DNA of 62,882 nt from positions 1 to 62,882 of the forward strand of contig VGEP01000027.1 in NCBI GenBank assembly GCA_016869215.1, written 5' to 3'. The DNA is from Alphaproteobacteria bacterium (GTDB lineage Bacteria > Pseudomonadota > Alphaproteobacteria > Rhizobiales > Xanthobacteraceae). The position numbers and the translations under genes were made by a program. The notes below the pieces were generated by a model that worked only from the letters and a program-made list of their open reading frames with translations, had not been told where the DNA came from and searched no databases. Of this stretch, positions 9,444-18,688 are shown piece by piece (within the stretch, counting starts at the first letter, position 1; each line of letters begins with the position of its first letter).

Positions 9444-9821
9444 TCAGCGCCACGGCACGTCCTTCTCCATCGCCGCCTCCCAGTTGCGGCCGTCGAAACG
9501 CTTGGGCTCGATCCCGAGCGTGTCGAAGTCGTCCAGGCAGCAGGCGTTGACGTCGATTTTGTCCGGATCGGAACGCGGAATGTAGAATGGGTGGATACCG
9601 CACACCTTGCAGAAGCGATGCTTGGCGACCCTGGTGTTGAATTCATAGGTCGCAAGGTCGTCCTTGCCGCTCAGCAGTTCGAACCGCTCGCGCGGCACAA
9701 TCAGATGCCAGATGCCCTTCTTGGTGCAAATCGAGCAGTTGCAGACGGTAACGCCGTCAAGTTCGGCGGTGACCCGGAACCGGATGCGCCCACAGTGACA
9801 TCCCCCTTCCATCGTTCGCAT
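9444..9821 (-). CDS. GFA-family (CENP-V/formaldehyde-activating type) zinc protein
   Basis: Small 125-residue protein with the cysteine pattern of GFA/CENP-V proteins: CHC at 8-10, CNCSIC at 27-32 and CKVC at 71-74, which bind two zinc ions. The family was named from glutathione-dependent formaldehyde-activating enzyme, but most members have no proven activity, so no reaction is assigned. It is convergent with the MCE gene and lies just downstream of the duplicated-domain gene on the same strand. Confidence 0.85.
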   Translation of the reverse strand: MRTMEGGCHCGRIRFRVTAELDGVTVCNCSICTKKGIWHLIVPRERFELLSGKDDLATYEFNTRVAKHRFCKVCGIHPFYIPRSDPDKIDVNACCLDDFDTLGIEPKRFDGRNWEAAMEKDVPWR

Positions 9822-9845
9822 CCGTCCTCCTCACACTGCCTCGCT

Positions 9846-10715
9846 TTACCAGCGCTTGCCTTGCACGATCGCGTCCAGGCGCGCCCTCACGTCGTCCGAT
9901 TTGCTCGAATACCACACGCCGCCGAGCAGATCGCGAAACTTTTCATTGGCGGCCGCCTCGCGCTCGACGCGCTCGATGGTGTCGTCCTCGATGGTGTCCT
10001 GCAGCAGCCCCGCCGCCAGCACCGCCAGTAGCATCGGGTTGGTCTCGATCTTGAGGATTTCCAGCACCAGATCGAGGGCAAGCTCCCGCTCTTCGCTCTT
10101 CAGTTCGAGCTCCAAACTCGACAGGTTGTGCCAGTTGTTGTCACGGTCTTTGTCGGGCTTCGATTGCTGCTCGACCCAAACCCGCGCCAGTTGCGACATC
10201 GTCAGCTCGTCGAAGTCGATCTCGTGCTCTGGATTGTCGCGGGCCTCTTTGTCTGCGTCCCAGGTCTCCTTGTCGGCGAGCTTCTCCAGCCGGGCCTTGA
10301 CGGCCAAGTCGGAGCACCACCAGGCGGACCCGCCGAGCAGCCACCGGAGGCCTGCATTCCCGCGCGCCTCGGACTCGATGCGGTCGATCATGTCGGCACC
10401 GTGGCCGTAAACGAGCGTCGTCATCAGCCGGTTGTTGAGCTGCATGCGCACCGACTTGTCGGTCTCGGACGTCAGCACCGCGAGAACCAGATCGAAGGCG
10501 CGCTCGGGCGCTTCGTGCGGCAGGTCATCGAAATACCGCGTGGCCGCCCAGCTGCCCTCGGTCACGTCGCGCGGTCCGATCCGCTCCAGCGCGCACCACA
10601 GCGATGCAAGCTCCGCCATCGGCATGGCGTCGAAGACCCGCTTCGCCTCCTCCGGCGTTCCGGGTCCCGGGATCGCCTTGGTCGCGAGCGATTTTGCTTC
10701 TTCGATTAAGTCCAC
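9846..10715 (-). CDS. Tandem-repeat protein resembling DUF6869, function unknown
   Basis: Cytosolic protein of 289 residues, helical and acidic. A GTG start at 10713-10715 is preferred because GGGAGG lies 8 nt upstream; a longer ATG frame to 10805 has no such site. It contains two copies of one unit of about 120 residues. Copy 1 runs from MAELASLWCALERIG to DLAVKARLEKLAD; copy 2 from MSQLARVWVEQQ to SDDVRARLDAIVQ. Shared elements are A-L-W/V-W near the start, FDLVLAVL / LDLVLEIL, MIDRIESEA / TIERVEREA, and a closing LLGG-x-W followed by VxARL. It resembles DUF6869 proteins, a call from memory. No catalytic motif is evident. Confidence 0.6.
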   Translation of the reverse strand: MDLIEEAKSLATKAIPGPGTPEEAKRVFDAMPMAELASLWCALERIGPRDVTEGSWAATRYFDDLPHEAPERAFDLVLAVLTSETDKSVRMQLNNRLMTTLVYGHGADMIDRIESEARGNAGLRWLLGGSAWWCSDLAVKARLEKLADKETWDADKEARDNPEHEIDFDELTMSQLARVWVEQQSKPDKDRDNNWHNLSSLELELKSEERELALDLVLEILKIETNPMLLAVLAAGLLQDTIEDDTIERVEREAAANEKFRDLLGGVWYSSKSDDVRARLDAIVQGKRW

Positions 10716-10821
10716 GGCACGGTCCTCCCGCAGCCGGACGCGTTGCCTGCGTCGCCCGGCGGTTCGATTGTATTGTTGGTATCGCGAGAGGCGCGGCGGG
10801 TTCACGAGACCCAGCGATTGC

Positions 10822-10866
10822 GCATGATCTCGTCCGAAAACCGGGACCCACTTTTCGGGATCATGC
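10822..10866. repeat. GCATGATC-type intergenic palindrome, copy A
   Basis: A 45-bp element beginning GCATGATC and ending GATCATGC, with an interior TCCGAAAACCGG...CCCACTTTTCGGGA. It is an imperfect inverted repeat lying immediately downstream of the ruvB stop. The same family occurs at 37325-37373 and, degraded, near 14409-14453. Such palindromes are scattered in Bradyrhizobiaceae genomes. At RNA level it could fold into a 3-prime hairpin protecting or ending the ruv transcript. Confidence 0.7.
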
Positions 10867-10873
10867 TCTGGCG

Positions 10874-11920
10874 TCAGTCGTCATCCTGCGCGAACAGGCC
10901 GAACTGGGACGGGTCGCGCGTGGGCTCCGCCAGCCCCAGGTGCCGGAAGGCCGCGGCGGTGATCAGCCGCCCGCGCGGCGTGCGCTGGAGCAAGCCGCGC
11001 TGGATCAGGAACGGTTCGATGATTTCCTCGATGGCGTCGCGCGGCTCCGACAGGGCGGCGGCTAGCGTCTCGACGCCGACCGGCCCGCCGCCGTAGTGCT
11101 CGGCAATGGTCGTCAGGTAACGCCGGTCCATGGCGTCGAGGCCCGCGGCGTCGACTTCGAGCTCCAAGAGCGCGCGGTCGGCGAGCTTGCGGTCGACCGT
11201 GTCGGCCTTGTCGACATGGGCGAAGTCGCGCACGCGGCGCAGAAGCCTGCCGGCAATGCGCGGCGTCCCGCGCGAGCGCCGCGCGATCTCGTTGGCACCG
11301 TCCGGCGACATGCCGATGCCGAGCACGCGCGCGCCGCGGTTGACGATCAGCTCCAGCTCCGGCTCGGTGTAGAAATTGAGCCGTACCGGAATGCCAAAGC
11401 GGTCGCGCAGCGGATTGGTGAGGAGCCCCGCGCGCGTCGTTGCGCCGACCAGCGTGAACTTGGCGAGGTCGATCTTGACCGAGCGCGCCGCCGGCCCCTC
11501 GCCGATGATGAGGTCGAGCTGGAAGTCCTCCATCGCGGGATAAAGCACCTCCTCCACCGCCGGATTGAGCCGGTGGATTTCGTCGATAAAGAGCACGTCG
11601 CGCTCTTCCAGATTGGTGAGCAGCGCCGCGAGGTCGCCGGCCTTGGCGATGATCGGCCCCGACGTGGCGCGGAAGTTGACGCCCAGTTCGCGCGCGACGA
11701 TCTGCGCCAGCGTGGTCTTGCCGAGGCCCGGAGGACCGACGAACAGCACGTGGTCGAGCGCTTCCTTGCGTGCGCGCGCGGCCTCGATGAACACCGACAG
11801 GTTGGCGCGCGCCTGCTGCTGGCCGACGAACTCGGAAAGCCGCTGCGGGCGCAGCGAGGCTTCCGCGGTGTCCTCCTCGCGGCGTTCGGCGGTGACGAGG
11901 CGTCGGGGCGTGGTGGCCAA
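10874..11920 (-). CDS. ruvB: Holliday junction branch migration helicase RuvB
   Basis: AAA+ ATPase of 348 residues that drives branch migration on RuvA-bound four-way junctions. Visible motifs are Walker [11 protein letters not shown] (61-70), Walker B VLFIDEIH (109-116), sensor 1 GATTRAG, and the C-terminal winged helix ending near [16 protein letters not shown]. It is the last gene of the ruvC-ruvA-cdd-ruvB unit and begins 3 nt after the cdd stop. In many relatives ybgC-tol follows ruvB; here other genes intervene. Confidence 0.97.
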   Translation of the reverse strand: MATTPRRLVTAERREEDTAEASLRPQRLSEFVGQQQARANLSVFIEAARARKEALDHVLFVGPPGLGKTTLAQIVARELGVNFRATSGPIIAKAGDLAALLTNLEERDVLFIDEIHRLNPAVEEVLYPAMEDFQLDLIIGEGPAARSVKIDLAKFTLVGATTRAGLLTNPLRDRFGIPVRLNFYTEPELELIVNRGARVLGIGMSPDGANEIARRSRGTPRIAGRLLRRVRDFAHVDKADTVDRKLADRALLELEVDAAGLDAMDRRYLTTIAEHYGGGPVGVETLAAALSEPRDAIEEIIEPFLIQRGLLQRTPRGRLITAAAFRHLGLAEPTRDPSQFGLFAQDDD

Positions 11921-11923
11921 GCG

Positions 11924-12349
11924 TCAGGCTCCTCGGTCGCGATTGTACTTGTTCGGGAGCAATTCGCTAATCGCGGCGACCTCCGGGCCACCCGACCCCG
12001 GCACGATGACGCGCGCGTCGCGATCGTAATCCCAGATCAGTTCGCGGCAGGCGCCGCAGGGCGACACCACCGAGATAGCGCGGCCCTGCTCTTCTGGCGC
12101 GGGGTGGCGAACCGCGACCACGGTGTCGATGCCGGTCTCGCCCGTAACCGTAATCGCCTGGCCGAGCGCCACCGCCTCGGCGCAGACCGCCATGCGGCCG
12201 AGATAGGCGTCGAGGCTGACCCCGGTGAAAATCTTGCCCGAGCGGGTGCGCAGCGCCGCGCCCACTTCCTGCCAGTCGAATCGGTAGCGGCGGCGGATCG
12301 CTTCGCGCGCGGCTTCGATCAGTTCGCGGTCGGCTTGGGCCAGGCTCAC
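11924..12349 (-). CDS. cdd: Cytidine deaminase
   Basis: Zinc deaminase of 141 residues of the small homotetrameric cytidine deaminase class. The zinc and proton-shuttle motifs are CAE at 56-58 and PCGAC at 97-101 (zinc ligands Cys56, Cys98, Cys101; Glu58 catalytic). It converts cytidine or deoxycytidine to uridine forms in pyrimidine salvage. A GTG start at 12347-12349 is chosen because it overlaps the ruvA stop (GTGA), coupling translation to ruvA. A blasticidin-S-deaminase-like specificity cannot be excluded. Its place between ruvA and ruvB is not the textbook arrangement. Confidence 0.88.
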   Translation of the reverse strand: MSLAQADRELIEAAREAIRRRYRFDWQEVGAALRTRSGKIFTGVSLDAYLGRMAVCAEAVALGQAITVTGETGIDTVVAVRHPAPEEQGRAISVVSPCGACRELIWDYDRDARVIVPGSGGPEVAAISELLPNKYNRDRGA

Positions 12350-12963
12350 TTGCTCAACTCCTTGAGCCCCTGCCGGATCAATTGCGCCGTCCCCGCGCTC
12401 TCGCCGGCGTCGCGCTTTGCAGCGGCGACCGCGGCCGCGGCCTGCGGCTGACCGTAGCCGAGATTGACCAGCGCCGAGACGGCGTCGAGGACGGGCTGCG
12501 GCGCGCGCTTCTCGGAGAGGTCGCCCGACAGTTTCACCACCGCCGGGTCGAGCGAGGTGTGTGCGGGGGCCTTGTCCTTCAACTCGGTGACAATGCGTTC
12601 CGCGACCTTCGGCCCGACGCCGGGCGCGCGCTTGATCGTGGCCTTGTCGCCGAGCGCAATGGCGGTTGCAAGATCGCCGGGTTTGAACGCGCCCAGCACC
12701 GACAGCGCGACCTTGGCGCCGACGCCCTGCACCGTCTGCAACAGCCGGAACCACTCGCGCTCGGCGTCGGTCATAAAGCCGAACAGCCTGATCTGATCTT
12801 CGCGTACATGGGTCTCGATCGACAGCGCGACGCCTTCTCCCGGCGCCGGCAGCGCCTGCAAGGTGCGCGCCGAGCAATGCACGAGATAGCCGACGCCCTG
12901 CACGTCGAGGACAATGAAGTCCTCGCCGTAGGAATCGATAATGCCCTTGAGCTTCCCGATCAT
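12346..12963 (-). CDS. ruvA: Holliday junction DNA helicase subunit RuvA
   Basis: DNA-binding protein of 205 residues. An N-terminal OB fold begins [20 protein letters not shown]. Helix-hairpin-helix units appear at [18 protein letters not shown] and [21 protein letters not shown] flexible Ala-rich linker joins a C-terminal domain ([18 protein letters not shown]...) that contacts RuvB. It overlaps ruvC by 4 nt and cdd by 4 nt. The frame continues upstream only as a shadow of ruvC. Confidence 0.96.
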   Translation of the reverse strand: MIGKLKGIIDSYGEDFIVLDVQGVGYLVHCSARTLQALPAPGEGVALSIETHVREDQIRLFGFMTDAEREWFRLLQTVQGVGAKVALSVLGAFKPGDLATAIALGDKATIKRAPGVGPKVAERIVTELKDKAPAHTSLDPAVVKLSGDLSEKRAPQPVLDAVSALVNLGYGQPQAAAAVAAAKRDAGESAGTAQLIRQGLKELSK

Positions 12964-13466
12964 CGCGCCGCCACCTTCAGCGCCAAGCTCTGCCGGTGAT
13001 GCGCGTGGCAGATCGCGATGGCGAGCGCGTCGGCGGCGTCGTGACTCGGCGGATCGGCCTTCGGCAACAGCACGCGCAGCATGGCGCGGATCTGGTCCTT
13101 CTCGGCGTGGCCCGCGCCCACGATGGTCTTCTTGATCAGGTTCGGGGCGTATTCCGACACCGCGATTCCGGCACGCGCGGGAATGAGCAGCGCCACCCCG
13201 CGCGCCTGGCCGAGCTTGAGCGTGGCGCTCGCGTCCTTGTTCACGAACGTCGCCTCGACCGCCGCTTCGTCGGGCTGGAACTCCTCGATCACGCGCGCAA
13301 GCCCATCGTGAATCTGCACCAGCCGCTCGGCGAGGCCCGCCTTGTCCACGGTCGCAACCGAGCCGCAGCCGACGTGGATCAGGCGGTTTCCCTCCACGCC
13401 GATCACGCCCCAGCCGGTGCGGCGGAGGCCCGGATCGATGCCCAGGATGCGAATCGCGCGGCCCAT
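12960..13466 (-). CDS. ruvC: Crossover junction endodeoxyribonuclease RuvC
   Basis: Resolvase of 168 residues with an RNase H-like fold. The catalytic acids are visible: Asp11 ([13 protein letters not shown]), Glu71 ([12 protein letters not shown]), and Asp143/Asp146 ([14 protein letters not shown]). The ATG at 13464-13466 gives the usual family N-terminus [13 protein letters not shown]; an upstream extension is unconserved. It heads the ruvC-ruvA-cdd-ruvB unit and overlaps ruvA by 4 nt. Confidence 0.96.
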   Translation of the reverse strand: MGRAIRILGIDPGLRRTGWGVIGVEGNRLIHVGCGSVATVDKAGLAERLVQIHDGLARVIEEFQPDEAAVEATFVNKDASATLKLGQARGVALLIPARAGIAVSEYAPNLIKKTIVGAGHAEKDQIRAMLRVLLPKADPPSHDAADALAIAICHAHHRQSLALKVAAR

Positions 13467-13584
13467 GGTGCCTTGTTGATAGACCCACCCGGGGCGCGCG
13501 CAAAGCAGCCGCATGGCAGGTCCCCGCTCTCCCCAATCGCGCCCGCCGGGCGCGGCTGGTACAGAGGATGCGCCGGACCATCCC

Positions 13585-14373
13585 GTGATCGACCTTCCCG
13601 ACAGCGCGACCTTCGCCGAGGCCATCGCCGACCGCCGCCTGATCGCAGCCGCGGCGATTTCGGCGCTGGCCGGGCTGGTGCGCGGTTTTTCCGGTTTCGG
13701 CGGGGCGATGATCTACATGCCGCTGGTCGCGGCGATCTACGACCCGCGTATCGCCGCAGTGACGATTCTCGCGGTCGACTTCCTGTGCTCGACGCCGTTC
13801 GCGCTGCCCGAGGTCCGGCGCTGCAACTGGCGCGAAGTGTGGCCGATCTCGATTGCGATGGCGATCGGCGTGCCGTTCGGAACCTGGCTGCTGCTGACGC
13901 TCGACCCGATCGTGCTGCGCTGGGGCATCGCCATCGTCGTGCTGAGCCTGCTGCCGCCGCTCGCGGTCGGCTGGCGTTTTCACGGCGAGCCGCGCATACC
14001 GGTCACGGTCGGCGTCGGCCTGTTCGCGGGCGTAAGCGCAGGCGCGGTGCAGATCGCAGGGCCTCCCGTGATCCTCTACTGGCTAAGCCGTGTCGGTCAG
14101 GCGGGCAGCGCCGTCTCGGTGCGCGCCAACATCATGGTGTTCTTCATCCTCTGCGGAGTCGTGCTGGTCGCGGTCTATGCGTGGCAAGGGCTGTTCACCG
14201 CGCAGACGCTTGCGCTGTCGCTGCTCCTCGGCATGCCCTACATTGCCGGCGTCGCCAGCGGCTCGTTCTTCTTCCGGAGCGCGTCGGACCGGCTATACCG
14301 CGGCATCGCCTACGCGATCATCGCGCTCGCGGCGCTGTTGAGCATTCCGCTGTTCGATCCGATCCTGCGATGA
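13585..14373 (+). CDS. TauE/SafE-family membrane transporter (anion exporter type)
   Basis: Polytopic membrane protein of about 262 residues. It starts with the family hallmark [20 protein letters not shown] and has a second repeat near [20 protein letters not shown]. The family exports sulfite, sulfoacetate or other organosulfur anions, but substrates differ and none can be read here. The GTG at 13585 gives a normal-length N-terminus; an in-frame ATG at 13513 would add 24 unconserved residues without a ribosome site. It is divergent from ruvC. Two more members of this family lie at 53.4-55.0 kb. Confidence 0.82.
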   Translation: MIDLPDSATFAEAIADRRLIAAAAISALAGLVRGFSGFGGAMIYMPLVAAIYDPRIAAVTILAVDFLCSTPFALPEVRRCNWREVWPISIAMAIGVPFGTWLLLTLDPIVLRWGIAIVVLSLLPPLAVGWRFHGEPRIPVTVGVGLFAGVSAGAVQIAGPPVILYWLSRVGQAGSAVSVRANIMVFFILCGVVLVAVYAWQGLFTAQTLALSLLLGMPYIAGVASGSFFFRSASDRLYRGIAYAIIALAALLSIPLFDPILR

Positions 14374-14408
14374 CCGGCCCGAAATTGCCGGCGGACATCG
14401 GCATTCGA

Positions 14409-14453
14409 GCATGGCCTATTTCGAAATCCGATAGCTCATTTCCAGGATCATGC
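14409..14453. repeat. Decayed GCATGATC-type palindrome, copy B
   Basis: A 45-bp stretch starting GCATGGCC and ending GGATCATGC, between the TauE gene and the FAD monooxygenase gene. It has the same length as the intact element at 10822-10866 and shares both termini and a TTCGAAATCC / CATTTCCAGGATCATGC interior, but its arms no longer match well. I read it as a degraded family copy; the call rests on terminal similarity and length only. Confidence 0.4.
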
Positions 14454-14469
14454 CCTAGCATCGCAGGCC

Positions 14470-15711
14470 ATGCCGGGAGACGCGCCATCCCGCCGCCGCG
14501 GGCGGCGGGCGATCATCGTCGGCGGCTCGATGTCGGGCCTGTTCACCGCCGCATTCCTGCGCCGTATCGGCTGGGACTGCGACGTCTACGAGCGCTCGGG
14601 TGTGGAACTGGTCGGGCGCGGCGCCGGAATTACCACTCACCCGGAGCTGCTGCACGCGCTTGACGCGAGCGGCGCGGGCACGCGCGACCTCGGCATCGAG
14701 GTCCCCAAGCGCTTTGCCATCGACCGGCAGGGCCGCGTCACCGCCGAGCGGCCGCTGCGGCAAATCCTTACCTCCTGGGACCGGCTGCAGCGGCTCTTAC
14801 GCGCCACCATCGACCCCGCGCATTATCACCTCGGCTGGGCGTTCGAGCGCGTCGAGCAGGACGGCGGCGGCGTGCGCGTGCATTTCAACGGCGGCCGCGT
14901 CGAGGAGGCCGACATCCTCGTGGGCGGCGACGGCATCCGCTCGTCGGTGCGCAGCCAGGTCGCGCCGGAACTGCAGCCGATCTACGCCGGCTACTACATC
15001 TGGCGCGGCTCGCCGAACGAGGCCGATCTCGCGCCGAAGACGCTGAAGGAAATCTTCCCGTACTTCGTGTTCTACCTGCCGCCGCGGCAGGAGGTCATCA
15101 CCTATCCCATTTCGGGCTTCAACGACGATCTGCGGCCCGGCCACCGCCGCTACAATTTCATCTGGTATCGCGTCGCCGACGCCGCAACGCTCAAGGAGAT
15201 GAACGTCGACGAGCGCGGCGTGCAGCACGAGCATTCGGTGCCGCCGCCGCTGATCCGCAAGGACCTGATCGCGCAGATGTATGCCGACGCGCGCGACATC
15301 ATGCCGGATGTGATGCTCGACTGCGTGATGACCATGAAGCAGCCGTTCATCACGCCGATCTACGACGTCCTCGCGCCGCGCATCGTGTTCGGCCGCGTCG
15401 CCATGGTTGGCGACGCCGCGGCCAATCCGCGCCCGCACATGGGCTTCGGCGTCGCCAAGGCCGGCAACGACGCCGAGGCGCTGGCGAAGGCGCTCGACAG
15501 CCACAACGACATCGACAAGGCGCTCGAAGCCTACAACGCCGAGCGCCAGCCGGTCGGCAACACCATCGTGATGCACTCGCGCAAGCTCGGCACCCACATG
15601 GGCGTCGACCTCAAGACCGACGAGGACCGCCGCATGCACGAACTGCTGCAAACCGACGAGGCGATGCTGGACTGGATCGCGGTGCCGAATTTCCTGGATG
15701 CGTACAAATGA
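14470..15711 (+). CDS. FAD-dependent aromatic-type monooxygenase
   Basis: Flavoprotein hydroxylase of 413 residues. The N-terminal Rossmann motif is IIVGGSMSGLFTAAFLRRIG (residues 15-34) with an acidic residue at the end of strand 2 (VYER). A DG motif appears at VGGDGIRSSVR and the second FAD motif at VAMVGDAAANPRPHMGFG, followed by a long helix. The order matches class A PHBH-type monooxygenases. It most resembles the 2,6-dihydroxypyridine or salicylate hydroxylase subgroup as I recall it, but the substrate is unknown and no ring-cleavage gene is adjacent. The start is the ATG at 14470. Confidence 0.83.
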   Translation: MPGDAPSRRRGRRAIIVGGSMSGLFTAAFLRRIGWDCDVYERSGVELVGRGAGITTHPELLHALDASGAGTRDLGIEVPKRFAIDRQGRVTAERPLRQILTSWDRLQRLLRATIDPAHYHLGWAFERVEQDGGGVRVHFNGGRVEEADILVGGDGIRSSVRSQVAPELQPIYAGYYIWRGSPNEADLAPKTLKEIFPYFVFYLPPRQEVITYPISGFNDDLRPGHRRYNFIWYRVADAATLKEMNVDERGVQHEHSVPPPLIRKDLIAQMYADARDIMPDVMLDCVMTMKQPFITPIYDVLAPRIVFGRVAMVGDAAANPRPHMGFGVAKAGNDAEALAKALDSHNDIDKALEAYNAERQPVGNTIVMHSRKLGTHMGVDLKTDEDRRMHELLQTDEAMLDWIAVPNFLDAYK

Positions 15712-15732
15712 GCGACTTGCCGGAGCCCGCGA

Positions 15733-16479
15733 TCACGCGCTCATCCTGGCAAGCGCCGCGTCCGACATTTCGAAATTGGCGTAGACGTTCTGCACGTCGT
15801 CGTGCTCGTTGAGCGTTTCGAGAAGGCCCAGCAGCTTCTCGCCCTGCTCGTCGTCGACCGCGACCGTGTTCTTCGGCTTCCAGACCAGCGCGGCCTTGCG
15901 CGGCTCGCCGAACTTGGCCTCCAGCGCCTTGGCCACGTCGCGCAGCGAATCCGTCGTGGTGTAGATTTCGTGGCCACCCTCGTTCGACGCCACGTCCTCG
16001 GCGCCGGCCTCGATCGCGGCCTCGAACATTGCATCCGCGCTGGCTTTGGCGGCGTCGTACTCCACCACACCGACGCGGTCGAACATGAACGACACCGCGC
16101 CGGTCTCGGCGAGATTGCCGCCAGCCTTGGTGAAGGTCGCGCGTACGTCGCCCGCGGTGCGGTTCCTATTGTCGGTCAAGACCTCGACGATCACCGCGAC
16201 CCCGCCCGGTCCGTAGCCTTCGTAGCGGATCTCGTCGTAGCTCTCCGCGTCGCTGCCCTGCGACTTCTTGATCGCGCGCTCGATGCCGTCCTTGGGCATG
16301 TTCTCGGCGCGCGCCGCGATGATCGCGGCCCGCAACCGCGCGTTCATCGTCGGGTCCGGCAGGCCGAGCTTGGCGGCGGTGGTGATTTCGCGGGCGAGCT
16401 TGGAGAACAGCTTGGAGCGCGCCTTATCCTGGCGCCCCTTGCGGTGCATGATGTTCTTGAATTGCGAATGGCCGGCCAT
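15733..16479 (-). CDS. YebC/PmpR-family protein
   Basis: Protein of 248 residues beginning [20 protein letters not shown], the invariant family start. [17 protein letters not shown] and the acidic C-terminal domains follow (VYANFEMSD near the end). Family members act as transcriptional regulators or, in recent work on YebC, as factors relieving ribosome stalling; which applies here is not visible. In many Rhizobiales it lies next to ruvC; here two plus-strand genes intervene. Confidence 0.95.
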   Translation of the reverse strand: MAGHSQFKNIMHRKGRQDKARSKLFSKLAREITTAAKLGLPDPTMNARLRAAIIAARAENMPKDGIERAIKKSQGSDAESYDEIRYEGYGPGGVAVIVEVLTDNRNRTAGDVRATFTKAGGNLAETGAVSFMFDRVGVVEYDAAKASADAMFEAAIEAGAEDVASNEGGHEIYTTTDSLRDVAKALEAKFGEPRKAALVWKPKNTVAVDDEQGEKLLGLLETLNEHDDVQNVYANFEMSDAALARMSA

Positions 16480-16535
16480 GCGTTCCGTTTCTCGTCGGAT
16501 TTCGCCGCTGATATAGGACGCCGCCGCGCGGACGA

Positions 16536-17357
16536 TCAACCCCAGAACGCCGGCCGCGCCTCTTCCAGCCTGCCGCCGAGCCGGACCGCGCCGACGCGCG
16601 ACGCAAGGCCCGTGGTGTCGTCGGTCTCGACCGCGAGCCCGCACAGCGTCGCCGGGCCCATGGACGCCTCGAACTTGCCCTGCGGAATCTTTCGCAGAAA
16701 GCGCGTCAGCGGCTCCTCGCGGTTCATGCCGATCACCGACTCGTAGTCGCCGGTCATGCCCACGTCCGAGACGAAGGCGGTGCCGCGCGGCAGGATGCGG
16801 TGGTCCGCCGTCGGCGCGTGCGTGTGGGTGCCGACCACGAGGCTTACGCGGCCGTCGGCGAAATAGCCCATCGCCTGCTTCTCGCTGGTCGCCTCCGCGT
16901 GCACGTCGATGACGATCGCATCCGCACCGGAGCGCAGCGCGCAAGCCGTCAGCTCGCGGTCCACCGCGGCGAACGGATCGTCCAGCGGGTCCATGAAGAT
17001 GCGGCCCATGGGATTCATCACCAGCACGCGAGCGCCGTTCTTGGCCTCCACCATCGCCGCGCCGCGGCCCGGCGTGCCGGGTGGGAAGTTCAGCGGCCGG
17101 ATCAGCCGCGGCGCGCGCTCGATGAACACCAGCGCCTCGCGCTGGTCCCAGGCGTGATTGCCGAGCGTGATGGCGTCGGCGCCGGCGTCGAGCAGATCCT
17201 GATAGATCGCCTCGGTGATGCCGAAGCCGCCGGCGGCGTTCTCGCCGTTGACCGCGACAAAGTCGAGCTTCCAGTCGGCGATCAGGCCGGGCAGCCGCTC
17301 CAGCACCACGGAGCGCCCGCTGCGCCCGACCAAGTCGCCAATGAACAGGATTCGCAT
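16536..17357 (-). CDS. YmdB/TIGR00282-type metallophosphoesterase
   Basis: Protein of 273 residues of the YmdB family, binuclear-metal phosphodiesterases active on 2-prime,3-prime-cyclic nucleotides. The metal ligands are recognisable: Asp8 in [12 protein letters not shown], Asn-Glu in [11 protein letters not shown], Asn-His in [21 protein letters not shown] and [12 protein letters not shown]. It is separated from the cyclo-ligase stop by one base, so the two genes are cotranscribed. Confidence 0.92.
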   Translation of the reverse strand: MRILFIGDLVGRSGRSVVLERLPGLIADWKLDFVAVNGENAAGGFGITEAIYQDLLDAGADAITLGNHAWDQREALVFIERAPRLIRPLNFPPGTPGRGAAMVEAKNGARVLVMNPMGRIFMDPLDDPFAAVDRELTACALRSGADAIVIDVHAEATSEKQAMGYFADGRVSLVVGTHTHAPTADHRILPRGTAFVSDVGMTGDYESVIGMNREEPLTRFLRKIPQGKFEASMGPATLCGLAVETDDTTGLASRVGAVRLGGRLEEARPAFWG

Positions 17358-17358
17358 T

Positions 17359-17946
17359 TCACCTTCTGCCGCAGTCGATGGTCTCGCGCTCGGTTAGCAC
17401 AAGATCGAGGCGGGCGTCGCGGGGCGTGTAGGGTACGACCGGAACCTGCTGGGCGGCATAGGCGAGCCCCACGGCGACCGCGGGCTTGAGCAGGCGCAGG
17501 CGGTTGATGGTCAGGTCGTAGTAGCCCGCACCATAACCGATGCGGTGGCCCTTGCGGTCGAAGGCGGCGAGCGGCACCAGCAGCACGTCGGGCCACACTT
17601 CGGGCGCGTCGTTGTGCGGCTCGCGGATGCCCCAGACGCCCGATGCGAGCGGATCGCCGAATTTGTAGGCGCGCATAATCAGCGGCTTGCCGCGCGCCAC
17701 GACGACCGGCAGTGCGAGTTGTGCGCCCGCGGCCTCGAACTTGCGCATCAGCGGCAGCGGGCTGATCTCGCTCTTCATCGGCGCGTAGCCGGACACCGTC
17801 ATGCCGCGCACGATCCTGAACGGCAGCGCGCGGTTGACGAGCGATTCGGCGGCGGCCTGGCGCTGATCGGGCGGGATGGCTTCGCGCTTTTGGAGCGCAT
17901 CGCGGCGCAATTCGGCCTTGAACTCGTCAACCGGAATAGTGGCCAT
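17359..17946 (-). CDS. fau: 5-formyltetrahydrofolate cyclo-ligase
   Basis: Folate enzyme of 195 residues (YgfA type) converting 5-formyl-THF to 5,10-methenyl-THF with ATP. Diagnostic elements are the N-terminal KAELRRDALQKREAI, the WGIREP loop, and the phosphate-binding GHRIGYGAGYYDL. The ATG at 17944-17946 is used; the frame reads into the 6S RNA region upstream, which is not expected to be coding. The arrangement 6S RNA-fau on one strand is widespread in Proteobacteria. Confidence 0.93.
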   Translation of the reverse strand: MATIPVDEFKAELRRDALQKREAIPPDQRQAAAESLVNRALPFRIVRGMTVSGYAPMKSEISPLPLMRKFEAAGAQLALPVVVARGKPLIMRAYKFGDPLASGVWGIREPHNDAPEVWPDVLLVPLAAFDRKGHRIGYGAGYYDLTINRLRLLKPAVAVGLAYAAQQVPVVPYTPRDARLDLVLTERETIDCGRR

Positions 17947-18004
17947 GACCGAACCGAAAGCGGTGTGCGAAGAAGGCGGAGCGGTTTCGAAAAGTCCCTT
18001 GGAA

Positions 18005-18165
18005 GCCAAAGTGCGGAGCCGCAGTGGCCGTCGGAGCTATGATCCCGGGAACCTACAGAAGTAGGTGGGCGCCATATGTCCGGATCCACGGACCCGGTCA
18101 GGGACAGCTCCCGTAGGGATCGTAAGGCCCCGGGGAAGTGACTCCAGACGCACCCCGCAGCCCCG
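18005..18165 (-). ncRNA. ssrS: 6S RNA
   Basis: The untranslated stretch upstream of fau and downstream of zapA is the classical 6S location. On the minus strand the ends pair (TGCGGGG at 18159-18153 with CTCCGCA at 18018-18012). The interior holds GGCCTTACGATCCCTACGGG, GTCCCTGACCGGGTC and ACCTACTTCTGTAGGT followed by CCCGGGATCA, the pattern I recall for alphaproteobacterial 6S RNA. It would fold into a long hairpin with a central bulge that mimics an open promoter and sequesters sigma70 RNA polymerase. The ends are estimated from the terminal pairing. Confidence 0.85.
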
Positions 18166-18215
18166 CGAGGGGGAATGTAGTGAGTCAGAGCGCAACGCGC
18201 CACTGGGACTTTGAA

Positions 18216-18668
18216 TTAACCGTCCGACGCGGCAAGACTTGGCTTGTTGTCTTCTTCCGTTTCGTCCGCGGCATAGGCAGCGAAGAAGGCGGCGGCATCT
18301 TCAACCGGCAAGTCCCTGTCGGACATAATCGCAATGACTTCGCTCATGCGGTCGACACGAAACGTGCGCAATTCTTCGCGAAATGGGCAGTAACCGCGGA
18401 TATAGATGCGTTCTCCGACTCGTCCGCATTGCTGGCACAAGATCGATCTGCGAGTCGTTTCGCCGTCGCGCGAGTAGTAGCGAAAGTCGATCACCAGGCC
18501 TTCGATCGATGCGGGATCGTCCTGCCCGAATTTAAGCAGGACGACATCGTCGATGTAGTCGTCGTAGACCTCGATCGGATCGCGGATCGCGAGCCTCCAG
18601 ACGAAACCGCGGCTGGCGGCGTTCCGTCTTCTGACGTGCGAGGCTTTCCTGCGGGTTTTCCGAGGCAA
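18216..18668 (-). CDS. WYL-domain protein without DNA-binding domain
   Basis: Protein of 150 residues with a TTG start about 5 nt after GGGGA. Residues 35-135 match a WYL-type SH3-like barrel: VLLKFGQDDPASIEGLVIDF, then YIRGYCPFREELRTFRVDRM, the place where WYL proteins carry YLxGYC and ELRTFRxDRI. No helix-turn-helix is present, so it is not a classic WYL regulator. It sits between zapA and 6S RNA on the same strand. A nucleic-acid or ligand-sensing role is suggested by the family only. Confidence 0.72.
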   Translation of the reverse strand: MPRKTRRKASHVRRRNAASRGFVWRLAIRDPIEVYDDYIDDVVLLKFGQDDPASIEGLVIDFRYYSRDGETTRRSILCQQCGRVGERIYIRGYCPFREELRTFRVDRMSEVIAIMSDRDLPVEDAAAFFAAYAADETEEDNKPSLAASDG

Positions 18669-18688
18669 CTCCGTCCCCTCGCCTGCGA

